From: Rhizobium mongolense USDA 1844
GTDB lineage: Bacteria; Pseudomonadota; Alphaproteobacteria; Rhizobiales; Rhizobiaceae
Length of the DNA: 64,000 bases
Reading direction: 5' to 3'
NCBI RefSeq assembly: GCF_000419765.1
Contig: NZ_ATTQ01000010.1
Location: 186,154-250,153 of the forward strand
The notes beneath the pieces are model-generated. The model worked only from the letters and a program-made list of their open reading frames with translations, was not told the origin of the DNA and made no database searches. Of this stretch, positions 51,749 to 60,373 are shown one piece after another. Position 1 is the first letter of the stretch, and each line of letters opens with the position of its first letter. The position numbers were made by a program, and so were the translations under genes.

Positions 51749-53647
51749 TCAGATGATGACGTGCGAGCCGAGTTCGACGACGCGGTTCGCCGGAAGGCGG
51801 AAGTAGTCGGAGGGGTTCGCTGCCGCGTTGGCGAGCGCGATATAGAGCCGGTCCTGCCAGTAAGGCATTCCGGATTTCGCATCCGGCACCAGCTTGCGCC
51901 GGCCGAGATAGAAGGAGGTCGTCATGATGTCGAACTTCAGCCCGGTCTTCCTGAGTGCTGCGAGAGCCTGGGAGACGTTCTGCGTTTCCATGAAGCCGAA
52001 GAGCAGTTCGACACGCGAGAAGCGCTCGGAAACCTGCTCGACCTTGTAGCGTTCAGAGTTCGCAACGCGCGGCTTGTTGACCGTGCGGATCGTCAAAATG
52101 ACGTTGCGGTCATGCAGGACGTGGTTGTGCTTTAGATTGTGAAGCAGGGCTGCAGGCGCCGATTCCGGATCGCTGGTGAGGAAAATCGCGGTGCCCGGCA
52201 CGTGGGCAGGCGAGTGATCGCTTTTGCGCTCGATGGAACTGACAAAGGAAGGCAGCGGAATATCCGTGTGGCGGGTCTTTTCCATGAGGAGCGCCGTGCC
52301 GCGGCGCCAGGTCCACATGACAACAATGAAGGCGGTGGCGATGAGGATCGGAATATAGCCGCCGTCGTGGATTTTGAGCAGGTTGGCTCCGAGGAAAATC
52401 AATTCCAGCACAAGCAGCGGCAACAGAACGATCGTTGCGATCGAAACCGACCAGTTCCAGCGCGTCCGCACGAATTCGAAGGCCATGATCGTGGTGACGA
52501 CCATCGCGCCGGTGACCGAGATGCCGTAAGCCGTTGCAAGAGCTTCCGACGTCTGGAACGTGATCACCAGGAACATGACGCCCAGGAAGAGCACAGTGTT
52601 GACGGTCGGCAGGAAAATCTGCCCGGTATTGGTCTCCGATGTGAAGAGGATCTCCATGCGCGGCAGGAAGCCGAGGTTGATCCCCTGGCGCACGAGCGAA
52701 AAGGCGCCGGTGATGACCGCCTGGCTGGCGATGATCGTTGCAGCCGTCGCCAGTATGACGGCAAAAGGCAGTGCCCACTTCGGGAACATGAGATAGAAGG
52801 GGTCGGACATCGCCTCCGGATTGCCGAGGACGAGTGCGCCCTGGCCGAGATAGTTCAGCGCAAGCGATGGGAAGACCAGCGCGAACCAGGCCCACTGAAT
52901 CGGGCGGCGGCCAAAATGGCCAAGGTCGGCGTAAAGCGCTTCGGCGCCGGTAACCGTCAGGAAGACCGCACCCAGAACAACGACGCCGAAGAATCCCTCG
53001 TGGAGTAGGAAGCTGACGGCATAATACGGATTGAAGGCTGCTAAGATCCCGTAGTCGTCGGAGATATGCGAAATGCCGGCAATCGCGATGACGATGAACC
53101 AGAGCGCGGTGATCGGTCCGAAAAAACGGGCCATGACGCCGGTGCCGTGCGATTGGAAAACGAACAGCATGACAAGAATAGCCGCCGAAATCGGCACGAT
53201 ATAGGCCGACAGGCTCGGCGCCATCAGCTTAACGCCTTCCACGGCAGACAGAACCGACAGCGCCGGCGTGATCATCGCGTCGCCCAGGAACAGAGCCGCA
53301 CCTGCCATGCCGAGTGTGAGCAGCAATGCGGTGTGCCCGTTCGCCGTCTTCATCAACAGGGCAAGCAGGGAGAGTGTGCCGCCCTCGCCTTCGTTATCGG
53401 CGCGCAGCAGCAGCAGGACATATTTGAGGGTGACGATGATCGTCAGTGCCCAGAGCATCAGCGAGATAAGGCTGATGATCTCGAAGCGGGTGATCCCATC
53501 GTGCGCGACCGGCTTCAGCGCTTCGCGAAATGCGTAGAGTGGGCTGGTACCGATATCTCCATAGACGACGCCGACGGAGCCGAGCGTAAGATAGAAGAGT
53601 TTGCGCGGCGTCATGTGGCGATCGTGTGAATGGCTTTCGTCGGACAT
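51749..53647 (-). CDS. kup: KUP/HAK/KT system potassium uptake protein
   Basis: A 632-residue K+ transporter with about twelve membrane helices in the first 450 residues and a cytosolic C-terminal domain. The N-terminal signature LGSVGVVYGDIGTSPLYAFRE is complete; GGTLSLLALL and LFLGDAMITPALSVLSAVEG follow. It is of full family length. It starts 18 bases after corA, so both cation transporters are co-transcribed. Confidence 0.95.
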   Translation of the reverse strand: MSDESHSHDRHMTPRKLFYLTLGSVGVVYGDIGTSPLYAFREALKPVAHDGITRFEIISLISLMLWALTIIVTLKYVLLLLRADNEGEGGTLSLLALLMKTANGHTALLLTLGMAGAALFLGDAMITPALSVLSAVEGVKLMAPSLSAYIVPISAAILVMLFVFQSHGTGVMARFFGPITALWFIVIAIAGISHISDDYGILAAFNPYYAVSFLLHEGFFGVVVLGAVFLTVTGAEALYADLGHFGRRPIQWAWFALVFPSLALNYLGQGALVLGNPEAMSDPFYLMFPKWALPFAVILATAATIIASQAVITGAFSLVRQGINLGFLPRMEILFTSETNTGQIFLPTVNTVLFLGVMFLVITFQTSEALATAYGISVTGAMVVTTIMAFEFVRTRWNWSVSIATIVLLPLLVLELIFLGANLLKIHDGGYIPILIATAFIVVMWTWRRGTALLMEKTRHTDIPLPSFVSSIERKSDHSPAHVPGTAIFLTSDPESAPAALLHNLKHNHVLHDRNVILTIRTVNKPRVANSERYKVEQVSERFSRVELLFGFMETQNVSQALAALRKTGLKFDIMTTSFYLGRRKLVPDAKSGMPYWQDRLYIALANAAANPSDYFRLPANRVVELGSHVII

Positions 53648-53665
53648 AAAGTGACAACAGGCTCC

Positions 53666-54643
53666 TTAGAGCCAGCCTTTCCATCGGAAAAAGAAGAACG
53701 GAATGATGGCGGACATCACCATCAGGCCCAGCGAAGAAGGATAGCCCGCGATCCAGTGCAGTTCCGGCATGAATTCGAAATTCATGCCATAAATGGATGC
53801 GACAAGGGTGGGCGGCAAGAAGACGACGGATGCGATCGAGAAGATCTTGATGATCGAGTTCTGCTCGATGTTGATGAGGCCGAGCGAGGCGTCGAGGAGG
53901 AAGGTGATGTTTCCGGCGATATAGGACGCATGCTCCGTCAGCGACTGGATATCGCGCGAGACGGTGCGCGACAGTTCCTTCGTCGCCTGGTCCTTCTGAA
54001 CTGCAGGGATGGTGTAGAAGAAGGTCATGAGGCGTGAGAGCGAGGCGAGGCTATCGCGCACCTTGCTGACAAGGCGGTGGTGGCCGGCGATATCGCGAAG
54101 CTTCTCCTCGAGATAGTTCGAAGGCTTGCGAACCTTTCTGGCGCGGTCGCCGAAAACGTGCGTCGAAAGGATATCGATGCGGGCGACCGAGAGTTCGAGA
54201 ATTTCCGCAGTCCTGTCGGCGATCGTCTCAAGCAGCTTGGCAAGGAGAGCGGCACCGCTGCGCCACTCTTCCGGCACGCGATGAAGGGCGGCGATGAACA
54301 GGGCAAAGGATTTCGGATGAGCGTAGCGGATGGTGATCAACCGGTTCCCAACGAGGATGAAGGCAACATCCGTCAGCGTCGGGGCCGCTGTCTCAGCTTT
54401 CCAGACCAGCGATGCCGTCATGTAGACCGCATTATTTTCGGTATAGAGGCGTGCGGACGGCTCGATATCCTTCAAATCGTCGCGGGTCGGAACCTCGATG
54501 CCGACGATCTTTTCGACGTAGAGTTCCTCCTCACGGGTTGGCTCAAGCATATCGATCCATACCACATCGTCCGGAAACTCCGCGGCGTGCGATAGGTCAC
54601 GGATTTCGACGGACTTGCAATTTGAACAATAGGCAGTGATCAC
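53666..54643 (-). CDS. corA: Magnesium/cobalt transporter CorA
   Basis: A 325-residue CorA channel. The signature is in the pore loop, SIYGMNFEFMPEL (GMN, with the MPEL typical of Mg transporters). The cytosolic domain has DDLKDIEPSARLYTE. Two C-terminal helices flank the GMN loop and it ends FRWKGWL. It leads a two-gene operon with kup. Confidence 0.95.
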   Translation of the reverse strand: MITAYCSNCKSVEIRDLSHAAEFPDDVVWIDMLEPTREEELYVEKIVGIEVPTRDDLKDIEPSARLYTENNAVYMTASLVWKAETAAPTLTDVAFILVGNRLITIRYAHPKSFALFIAALHRVPEEWRSGAALLAKLLETIADRTAEILELSVARIDILSTHVFGDRARKVRKPSNYLEEKLRDIAGHHRLVSKVRDSLASLSRLMTFFYTIPAVQKDQATKELSRTVSRDIQSLTEHASYIAGNITFLLDASLGLINIEQNSIIKIFSIASVVFLPPTLVASIYGMNFEFMPELHWIAGYPSSLGLMVMSAIIPFFFFRWKGWL

Positions 54644-55055
54644 CGGGCGTTGCTCCAGCCGCCGGCACGTCCTGCAATGCCTGCGCTTTTCATCGAGAGC
54701 CTTTCACTGGAATGGCAGCCGTCACGGCGCCGTACAGGCTAATAGTCTTCGATCTTACCGCATGCGGAAAAAGGTTCATACAACTCCAGCTGCATCCGGT
54801 CAGAACCCGGCCATGCATTCTGCTCAACCGCATCGCAGTCACCAATCCTTCGATCGACAAGATAACTCCGAACATGCAGGCTGGCCGAAACTTTTCAAGC
54901 AAGGGCGGCCATCATCGAGCATCCGCAGAAACCGCCATCATGGCGACGGCGGGCCATATGACGGAAAGCTGTGAAATAATCAAGTCATCTTAGGTGAACT
55001 GGGCAATATCACCACATTTCCCCCACAATCTGGGGTATGCGGCTCGCCGAAACAG
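54644..55055. other. Intergenic region upstream of corA
   Basis: About 410 bases, less GC-rich than the flanks. Overlapping ORFs on both strands (such as + 54712-54993) have no ribosome site or recognisable domain. A small CCCCA/TGGGG hairpin near 55021-55035 follows the mrp gene. I see no gene. Confidence 0.5.
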
Positions 55056-56213
55056 CTATTCGAAAATGATCGCCGGCGCCTGGCGCTGCGGCTGGCCGCC
55101 GAGTTGTTCCCAGACCTTCGAAGCTATGTCGCGATAGATGCCCGCAACGATGCCGTTCGGTTCGGATGCGACAAGCGGCGTGCCGGCATCCGAGGTTTCA
55201 CGAATACTCACCGTGAGCGGAACCTCGCCGAGAAAGGTCACGCCAATGCGCTCGGCCTCCCTGCGCGCGCCGCCATGGCCGAAGATGTCGTAGCGGGTGC
55301 CGGTATCGGGCGCGATGAAATAGCTCATGTTCTCGACGATACCGAGAACCGGTACCTCCACCTTGCGGAACATATTGAGCCCCTTACGGGCATCGATCAA
55401 TGCAAGGTCCTGCGGCGTGGAGACGATGACGGCGCCGGCAAGCGGCACCTGCTGGGCCATCGTCAGCTGTGCATCGCCGGTACCGGGCGGCATGTCGACG
55501 ACAAGCACGTCCAGTTCGCCCCAGGCGACTTCGCGCAGCATTTGCAGCAGCGCCGATTGCACCATCGGGCCGCGCCAAATCATCGCAGTTTCCTCATCGA
55601 CGAGGAAGCCCATCGACATGACCTTGAGGCCGTAGTTCTCCATCGGATTGATGATGCGGCCGTCGATCTGCGTCGGCCGGCCGGAAATCTTCAAAAGGCG
55701 CGGCATGGAAGGACCGTAGATGTCGGCGTCGAGAATGCCGACACGCAGACCGTTCGCCTGCAGGCCGAGCGCGAGATTGACGGCCGTCGTCGACTTGCCG
55801 ACGCCACCCTTGCCGGAGGCGACCGCGATGATCGACTTGATGCCGGGAACGCCGATCTTGCCGGCGCGCGGCGGCTGTTGCTGTGGCGCGTGGGCATGAC
55901 CTTCGTGGCCGTGCCCGGCATGGGCAGCAGGAGGGGCGGCAGGTGCGGAGGCAGAGGTCGCCTTCTTGTCGGCGGTCAGCGCCACGAGCGCACCCTTGAC
56001 GCCGGGCAGTTCCTTGATGACGCGTTCGGCCGCGAGACGCAGCGGCTCAAGCTCCTTGGCGCGCTCGGCCGGAACGGTGATCGAGAAATAGACCTTGCCG
56101 TCTGAAATGAAGACATCGGAAACCATGCCGAGTTCGACGATATTATGTTCGAGATCGGGACCGCGCACGGTCTTCAGCGTTTCGAGAACTTGTTCCTTGG
56201 TGACGTCCGTCAT
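55056..56213 (-). CDS. mrp: Mrp/NBP35 (ApbC) family ATP-binding Fe-S carrier protein, lacking CxxC
   Basis: A 385-residue protein: N-terminal MIP18/DUF59 domain (about 1-85; KTVRGPDLEHNIVELGMV), a His/Gly/Ala linker (HAGHGHEGHAHAPQQQ), and a deviant P-loop ATPase (SGKGGVGKSTTAVNLALGL; VVDMPPGTGDAQLT). In E. coli Mrp a CxxC follows VENMS; here the same place reads VENMSYFIAPDTGTRYDIFG, with no cysteine pair. Fe-S transfer, if any, must use other ligands. ATG 56213 gives the family start. Confidence 0.92.
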   Translation of the reverse strand: MTDVTKEQVLETLKTVRGPDLEHNIVELGMVSDVFISDGKVYFSITVPAERAKELEPLRLAAERVIKELPGVKGALVALTADKKATSASAPAAPPAAHAGHGHEGHAHAPQQQPPRAGKIGVPGIKSIIAVASGKGGVGKSTTAVNLALGLQANGLRVGILDADIYGPSMPRLLKISGRPTQIDGRIINPMENYGLKVMSMGFLVDEETAMIWRGPMVQSALLQMLREVAWGELDVLVVDMPPGTGDAQLTMAQQVPLAGAVIVSTPQDLALIDARKGLNMFRKVEVPVLGIVENMSYFIAPDTGTRYDIFGHGGARREAERIGVTFLGEVPLTVSIRETSDAGTPLVASEPNGIVAGIYRDIASKVWEQLGGQPQRQAPAIIFE

Positions 56214-56713
56214 TCCACCCTCACGCATCGTCTTTGAAGAGACGTAGATAGTGGAGGGCTGCGGCTTCGCCAAACAAAATCGGCATCAAGGGCAACGGAA
56301 ATCGCGCTCTATGGAAATCCGTTGCGGCCATCTGGTCCGCCGGGCTTTCGCCCCGATGGCCGCAACGGTCTGCCCGATACCCGGCGCAATGCAGGTCGAA
56401 GTAGAACAATGTCCGGAAATGACCAGAGGAAAAATCACCCCAAACCACGGGGCTGGAGCGACATCACGGGAGGGCCGTTACAAAAAGGCAACAACCGCCG
56501 CCGGCAACGGATGCGGGAGACATGCATCTACGCTGCCGACGGCGGGTTGCCGATGGCGCCGTTCTTTTTTGGCGCTCTTCCAAAGTCCCCTCTGGACCTC
56601 TGCGGAACGAGAAGCAAGGCTCGTGCCAGATGATGATCGGCAAGCGGTTCATATGCCACTTGGCATGGATCGCGCCCGGCTGTATGGCGTGATCGATCAA
56701 TCGGGCGACAGCG
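56214..56713. other. Intergenic region between mrp and rsm22-like gene
   Basis: 500 bases with several overlapping ORFs on both strands (such as + 56251-56856) but none with a recognisable domain or good ribosome site. No strong terminator or repeat. The mrp and Rsm22-like promoters are expected here. Confidence 0.45.
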
Positions 56714-57688
56714 ATGGAATTGCCAAGGATCTTGCGGGAACAGGTGGAGGAGATGCTGGAGGGCCAGCCGCTCGGTGGGCTGAAGCGCGCCGCGGCACGC
56801 CTTTCCAGCCGCTATCGCCAGGAACTGCGCGACGGCAGTTTCCACATCAGCGATAGTCTTGCAGCCAAGGCTTATCTCGCCGCCAGGCTCCCCGCCACAT
56901 ATGCCGCAATCCGCGCCGCCTATGAAATGATTTCAAAAGCCCGGCCCGATTTCGCCCCTGAGTATCTCGTCGATATCGGGGCTGGTCCAGGCTCGGCACT
57001 CTGGGCGGCAACCGACTGCTGGCCGGAGATCAAAAGCGCCGTGATGGTGGAAGCAAGCGATGCGATCCGCAACGTCGGAAGAAGCCTCTCGGAGCGGCTC
57101 GACCTTCAAACGGAATGGCTGGATGGCAATCTTATCAAGGCGTTGCCGAAAATTGCGCCCGCCGATATCGTCACTATCGCCTATGTGCTCGATGAGATAG
57201 AGCCGCATCAGATCGACGCGTCGATCGAAAAACTCTGGGCGCTGGCGCTCGACACGATCGTCATTGTCGAACCCGGAACGCCGGCCGGTTGGGACCGCAT
57301 CCTCGCCGCCCGTGACCTACTGCTTTCAAAAGGGGCGCATCTGATCGCGCCCTGCCCGCATGCATCGGACTGTCCTCTCGCGCGGCCAGATTGGTGTCAT
57401 TTTTCGCGCCGGGTCGCCCGCTCAAAAATGCACCGCTTGGTCAAGGATGCGGACGTGCCGTGGGAGGACGAGAAATATATTTTCATCGCCGCAAGCCGTT
57501 TTGCAGGCGAGGCTCCCCAGGCCCGCATCATCGCACCGCCTCAGGGCTCGGGCGGGGTGATCAGGCTGAAGCTCTGTCAAAGCGATGGGACGGCAGGAGA
57601 GCGCACCTTCTCCAAACGCGACGGCGCCACCTTCAAATGGGCGCGACGGGCGAATTGGGGTGACGGGCCGGTACGCGACGGAGAGTAG
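56714..57688 (+). CDS. Rsm22-like (METTL17) ribosomal small-subunit methyltransferase-like protein
   Basis: A 324-residue bacterial relative of mitochondrial Rsm22/METTL17, which associates with the small ribosomal subunit during assembly. SAM motif VDIGAGPGSALWAA (residues about 86-99), then AYVLDEIEP and IVIVEPGTPAGW. The C-terminal part has four cysteines, C214 and C220 (CPHASDC), C228 (DWC) and C288 (LKLC), with the spacing expected for the Fe-S site reported in METTL17. Catalysis is unproven in the family. It stands alone, convergent with the LuxR gene. Confidence 0.85.
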   Translation: MELPRILREQVEEMLEGQPLGGLKRAAARLSSRYRQELRDGSFHISDSLAAKAYLAARLPATYAAIRAAYEMISKARPDFAPEYLVDIGAGPGSALWAATDCWPEIKSAVMVEASDAIRNVGRSLSERLDLQTEWLDGNLIKALPKIAPADIVTIAYVLDEIEPHQIDASIEKLWALALDTIVIVEPGTPAGWDRILAARDLLLSKGAHLIAPCPHASDCPLARPDWCHFSRRVARSKMHRLVKDADVPWEDEKYIFIAASRFAGEAPQARIIAPPQGSGGVIRLKLCQSDGTAGERTFSKRDGATFKWARRANWGDGPVRDGE

Positions 57689-57742
57689 CAAGACGCGGCC
57701 CTGCCCATCTTTTGAGCCAAACTGCCAATATTTTCAGCAGGG

Positions 57743-58474
57743 TTACTTGATGATGCCGATGCGCAGCGCCTTGGCGACCGCCTGCGTCCGGTTGACCGTG
57801 TCGAGCTTCTTTGTTGCGCGGTTCAGGTAGTGGTTGACGGTATGTTCCGAGAGGTTGAGGATATCGGCGATTTCCGCACTCGTCTTTCCCGCCGCCGTCC
57901 AATTCAAGCAATCGATTTCGCGGTCCGTCAGCGCATCCGTCATGCGCGTATCGAGACTGCGGATTTCGGCAAGCCTGTCGAAGACATGGATCGAGACATA
58001 GGAAAGATCGCGCATCTCTTCCGACGCGAAGGGCTCACGATCACCGGCGAACGAGACTGCGCCGCGCATGCCCGATGGCTCGTGCGTCGGGAAAAAGGCG
58101 CAGCGCATCATCTTGAAACGCTCGAAAAGCGCCACGGCCATCGCCGTCTTGCCGTCATCCCGCCTATGGCCCTTGGTCACGTCGACGAAAAAGGGGACCG
58201 ACGACGTGCGCAGGCGGCGTATGACGGGACTGCTCGCCAGCAGGTTTTCCTGATCATAAAGCGCCAGCAGCTCGGCCGGCCAACTGGTGATCACCGTCGC
58301 GCTTTGCAGTTCGAATGACGTGACCGGCGGCAGGTTTAGGACCATGAACGCGCGGCTTCGGCAGGCTTCCGTGAGGCGCTTCATGAAGCGGAAGATATCG
58401 AATTGGGTCTTCAGGCCCGCGATTTCCTGAATGTATCCATCTGCATCGAAAGATGCCCGTGACAGTGCTGTCAT
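57743..58474 (-). CDS. LuxR family transcriptional regulator (solo, autoinducer-domain type)
   Basis: A 243-residue protein with an N-terminal autoinducer-binding-like domain (about 15-160) and a C-terminal LuxR HTH (TDREIDCLNWTAAGKTSAEI, NLSEHTVNHYLNRATKKL). Of the four ligand-contact residues of TraR (W57, Y61, D70, W85), only the tyrosine is kept: L69, Y73, S82 and V97 by ungapped alignment. No luxI gene is nearby. So it probably senses something other than a standard acyl-homoserine lactone, or works without ligand. Confidence 0.88.
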   Translation of the reverse strand: MTALSRASFDADGYIQEIAGLKTQFDIFRFMKRLTEACRSRAFMVLNLPPVTSFELQSATVITSWPAELLALYDQENLLASSPVIRRLRTSSVPFFVDVTKGHRRDDGKTAMAVALFERFKMMRCAFFPTHEPSGMRGAVSFAGDREPFASEEMRDLSYVSIHVFDRLAEIRSLDTRMTDALTDREIDCLNWTAAGKTSAEIADILNLSEHTVNHYLNRATKKLDTVNRTQAVAKALRIGIIK

Positions 58475-58709
58475 CTGCTTTTTCGTCTTCTCAAGAGCGG
58501 CGGCGCCGTTTCAGATCGATGTGTGCCTGCAAGCCAACACGCGCCCGCATGAAATAAAAAACAACCTGGCCGAAATACAATGGCCGAAGAGACTATACGT
58601 TTTAACAAACTGCCGCAGTTGGCGTGATTCGCAGCCAAATCTCAATATCGCACTCATCATAAGCGTGCTCTGCGGGAGCGTCCAGCCGATTGCATCGCCA
58701 CGTAGGCTG

Positions 58710-59504
58710 CTATCGGCGCGGGCCGAGACGGACGCGCATCGCATCCGCGATGCATTCCGCCGTCTGCTTTAAGGGTGCAGCCCATTCTTCGAGACGCTCA
58801 AGCGTCAGCCTGTAAGCCGGACCGGTGATCGAAACGCCGCCCGCGAAGCTTCCATCCTCCATCCGGATTGGCGCCGCGACGCAGCGGATACCTGGCTCAT
58901 GCTCCTCGCGGTCGAAGGCGAAGCCGGCTTTGCGGATTGCCGCCACCTCGGTCAGCAATGCCTCGGCCGACACCAAGGTTTGCGGAGTGTAGCTGTGGAA
59001 GGAGAGGCTTCGCACCAGCGCCTCCAGCGCATCATCCGGCAAAATCGAAAGAGCAACCTTGCCGACGCCGGTGCAATAGACGGGCGAGGCATTGCCGATC
59101 TGGGAATACATGCGAACAGACTGCTGGCCTTCGATCTTGTCGAGGTAGATAATCGAGGTTTCGCGCAGGACGCCCAGATGGACCGTCTCACCGCTCATCT
59201 GCTGCAGGTGCCTCAGGTGCGGTTCGGCAATCAGCCGGAACTCATTCTTCGCCCAGCTTCGCGACGCAAGATCGAGAAGCCGCAACCCCGGCGCGTAGAG
59301 GCCGCCTACGGCGAATTCCAGAAGCCCTTCCGCGACGAGATGACCGAGCTGGCGGTGCAGCGTGCCGCGCGGCTGGCCGGCGAGCGCGAGGATATCGGTA
59401 AAGCGCATAGGACGTTCGGCATGCGTCACGAGCTCGAGCAGCGCCATCGACTTACCCAACGTCCCCGTTTCACTTTCTCTCGATATATCTTTTCGTGGAG
59501 CCAT
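58710..59504 (-). CDS. IclR family transcriptional regulator of the galactose-type operon
   Basis: A 264-residue IclR regulator. N-terminal winged HTH (about 15-75; SMALLELVTHAERPMRFTDI, RGTLHRQLGHLVAEGLL) and a C-terminal effector domain (about 90-255; MYSQIGNASPVYCTGVGKVALS, REEHEPGIRCVAAPI). It is divergent from the SDR/dgoK/dgoA/SMP-30 operon and probably represses it, responding to a sugar acid. ATG 59504 is chosen; the frame extends to a GTG at 59558 with no ribosome site. Confidence 0.87.
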   Translation of the reverse strand: MAPRKDISRESETGTLGKSMALLELVTHAERPMRFTDILALAGQPRGTLHRQLGHLVAEGLLEFAVGGLYAPGLRLLDLASRSWAKNEFRLIAEPHLRHLQQMSGETVHLGVLRETSIIYLDKIEGQQSVRMYSQIGNASPVYCTGVGKVALSILPDDALEALVRSLSFHSYTPQTLVSAEALLTEVAAIRKAGFAFDREEHEPGIRCVAAPIRMEDGSFAGGVSITGPAYRLTLERLEEWAAPLKQTAECIADAMRVRLGPRR

Positions 59505-59523
59505 TGATCGCCTACCGTCGGCC

Positions 59524-59553
59524 TTGACACGAATGGCAGCGTAATCAGATAAT
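59524..59553 (+). promoter_or_regulatory. Sigma-70-type promoter of the galactose-type operon
   Basis: TTGACA (59524-59529), an 18-base spacer, then GATAAT (59548-59553). The start of transcription would be near 59560, about 45 bases before the first gene, overlapping the palindrome below. Confidence 0.65.
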
Positions 59554-59572
59554 TCCACATAGTCAAATTGAG

Positions 59573-59587
59573 TTCCAAATAATGGAA
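59573..59587. promoter_or_regulatory. Palindromic operator candidate for the IclR regulator
   Basis: TTCCA-AATAA-TGGAA is a perfect palindrome just downstream of the predicted transcription start. A related half, ATTCCA, occurs at 59552-59557. The location fits a repressor site. Confidence 0.5.
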
Positions 59588-59602
59588 AATCGGGAGGATA
59601 CG

Positions 59603-60373
59603 GTGACGAGCGTAGTCGCGCAGTTTCCGGAATTCAGGGATCGTTGCGTGCTTGTGACAGGCGGTGGCTCCGGCATCGGCGCCGCGATCGTCGAGGGCTT
59701 CGCCCGGCAGGGCGCGAAGGTTTCCTTCATCGACATAGCCGAAACGGAAAGCCGCGAACTTGCCATGCGACTTTCCCGCGATTCGGAGCATCCAGTGCAT
59801 TTCTTCAAGGCCGATCTTCGCAATATCGGCGCGATCAGGCAGACGGTCGATGCGGTGGTCGCCCAATCAGGGCCGATCACCGTTCTCGTCAACAATGCTG
59901 CCTGGGACGACCGGCATGATTTCGATACGGTGACCGAGGAATACTGGGACAACAACCAGGCGACAAACCTCCGCCATGTCTTCTTCGCCGCCCAGGCCGT
60001 AGCGCCTTCCATGCGTGCAGCAGGCGGCGGCGCGATCATAAACATGTCGTCGATCGCCTTTCTCCTGAACATGCCGGACTTCCCGGCCTATTCCACGGCC
60101 AAGGCCGCCGTGATCGGTCTCACCAAGAGCCTTGCGGGCAAGCTTGGCCCCGACAATATCCGCGTCAACTGCATTTTACCGGGCATGATCGTGACCGAGC
60201 GGCAGATGAAGCTCTGGCTGACCGAAGAAGGAGTTGCGCAGACCATCAAACGGCAGTGCCTGAAGAAGGTCCTGCACGGCGACGCGATCGTCGGTCCTTG
60301 TCTGTTTCTTGCATCCGACTGCGCGGCCGCGGTGACGGCGCAGTCCTTGATTGTCGACGGAGGCATTTTCTGA
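59603..60373 (+). CDS. SDR family sugar dehydrogenase (galactose 1-dehydrogenase-like)
   Basis: A 256-residue short-chain dehydrogenase: NAD(P) loop GGGSGIG (20-26), NNAAW, catalytic S in INMSSIAF, and the Y-x3-K pair in AYSTAKAAVIGLTKSLA. Acidic ends of strand 2 (SFIDIAE) favour NAD. The operon suggests it oxidises an aldose, probably D-galactose, to the lactone. GTG 59603 is chosen since GGAGG lies seven bases before it; the ATG at 59582 falls inside the operator palindrome. The stop overlaps the dgoK start (TGATG). Confidence 0.83.
   Translation: MTSVVAQFPEFRDRCVLVTGGGSGIGAAIVEGFARQGAKVSFIDIAETESRELAMRLSRDSEHPVHFFKADLRNIGAIRQTVDAVVAQSGPITVLVNNAAWDDRHDFDTVTEEYWDNNQATNLRHVFFAAQAVAPSMRAAGGGAIINMSSIAFLLNMPDFPAYSTAKAAVIGLTKSLAGKLGPDNIRVNCILPGMIVTERQMKLWLTEEGVAQTIKRQCLKKVLHGDAIVGPCLFLASDCAAAVTAQSLIVDGGIF

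Noticed and set aside
54712..54993. 93-residue plus-strand ORF upstream of corA
   Set aside because: No ribosome site, no domain, unusual composition; probably chance.
56251..56856. 201-residue ORF overlapping the start of the Rsm22-like gene
   Set aside because: Different frame from the real gene, no recognisable feature.
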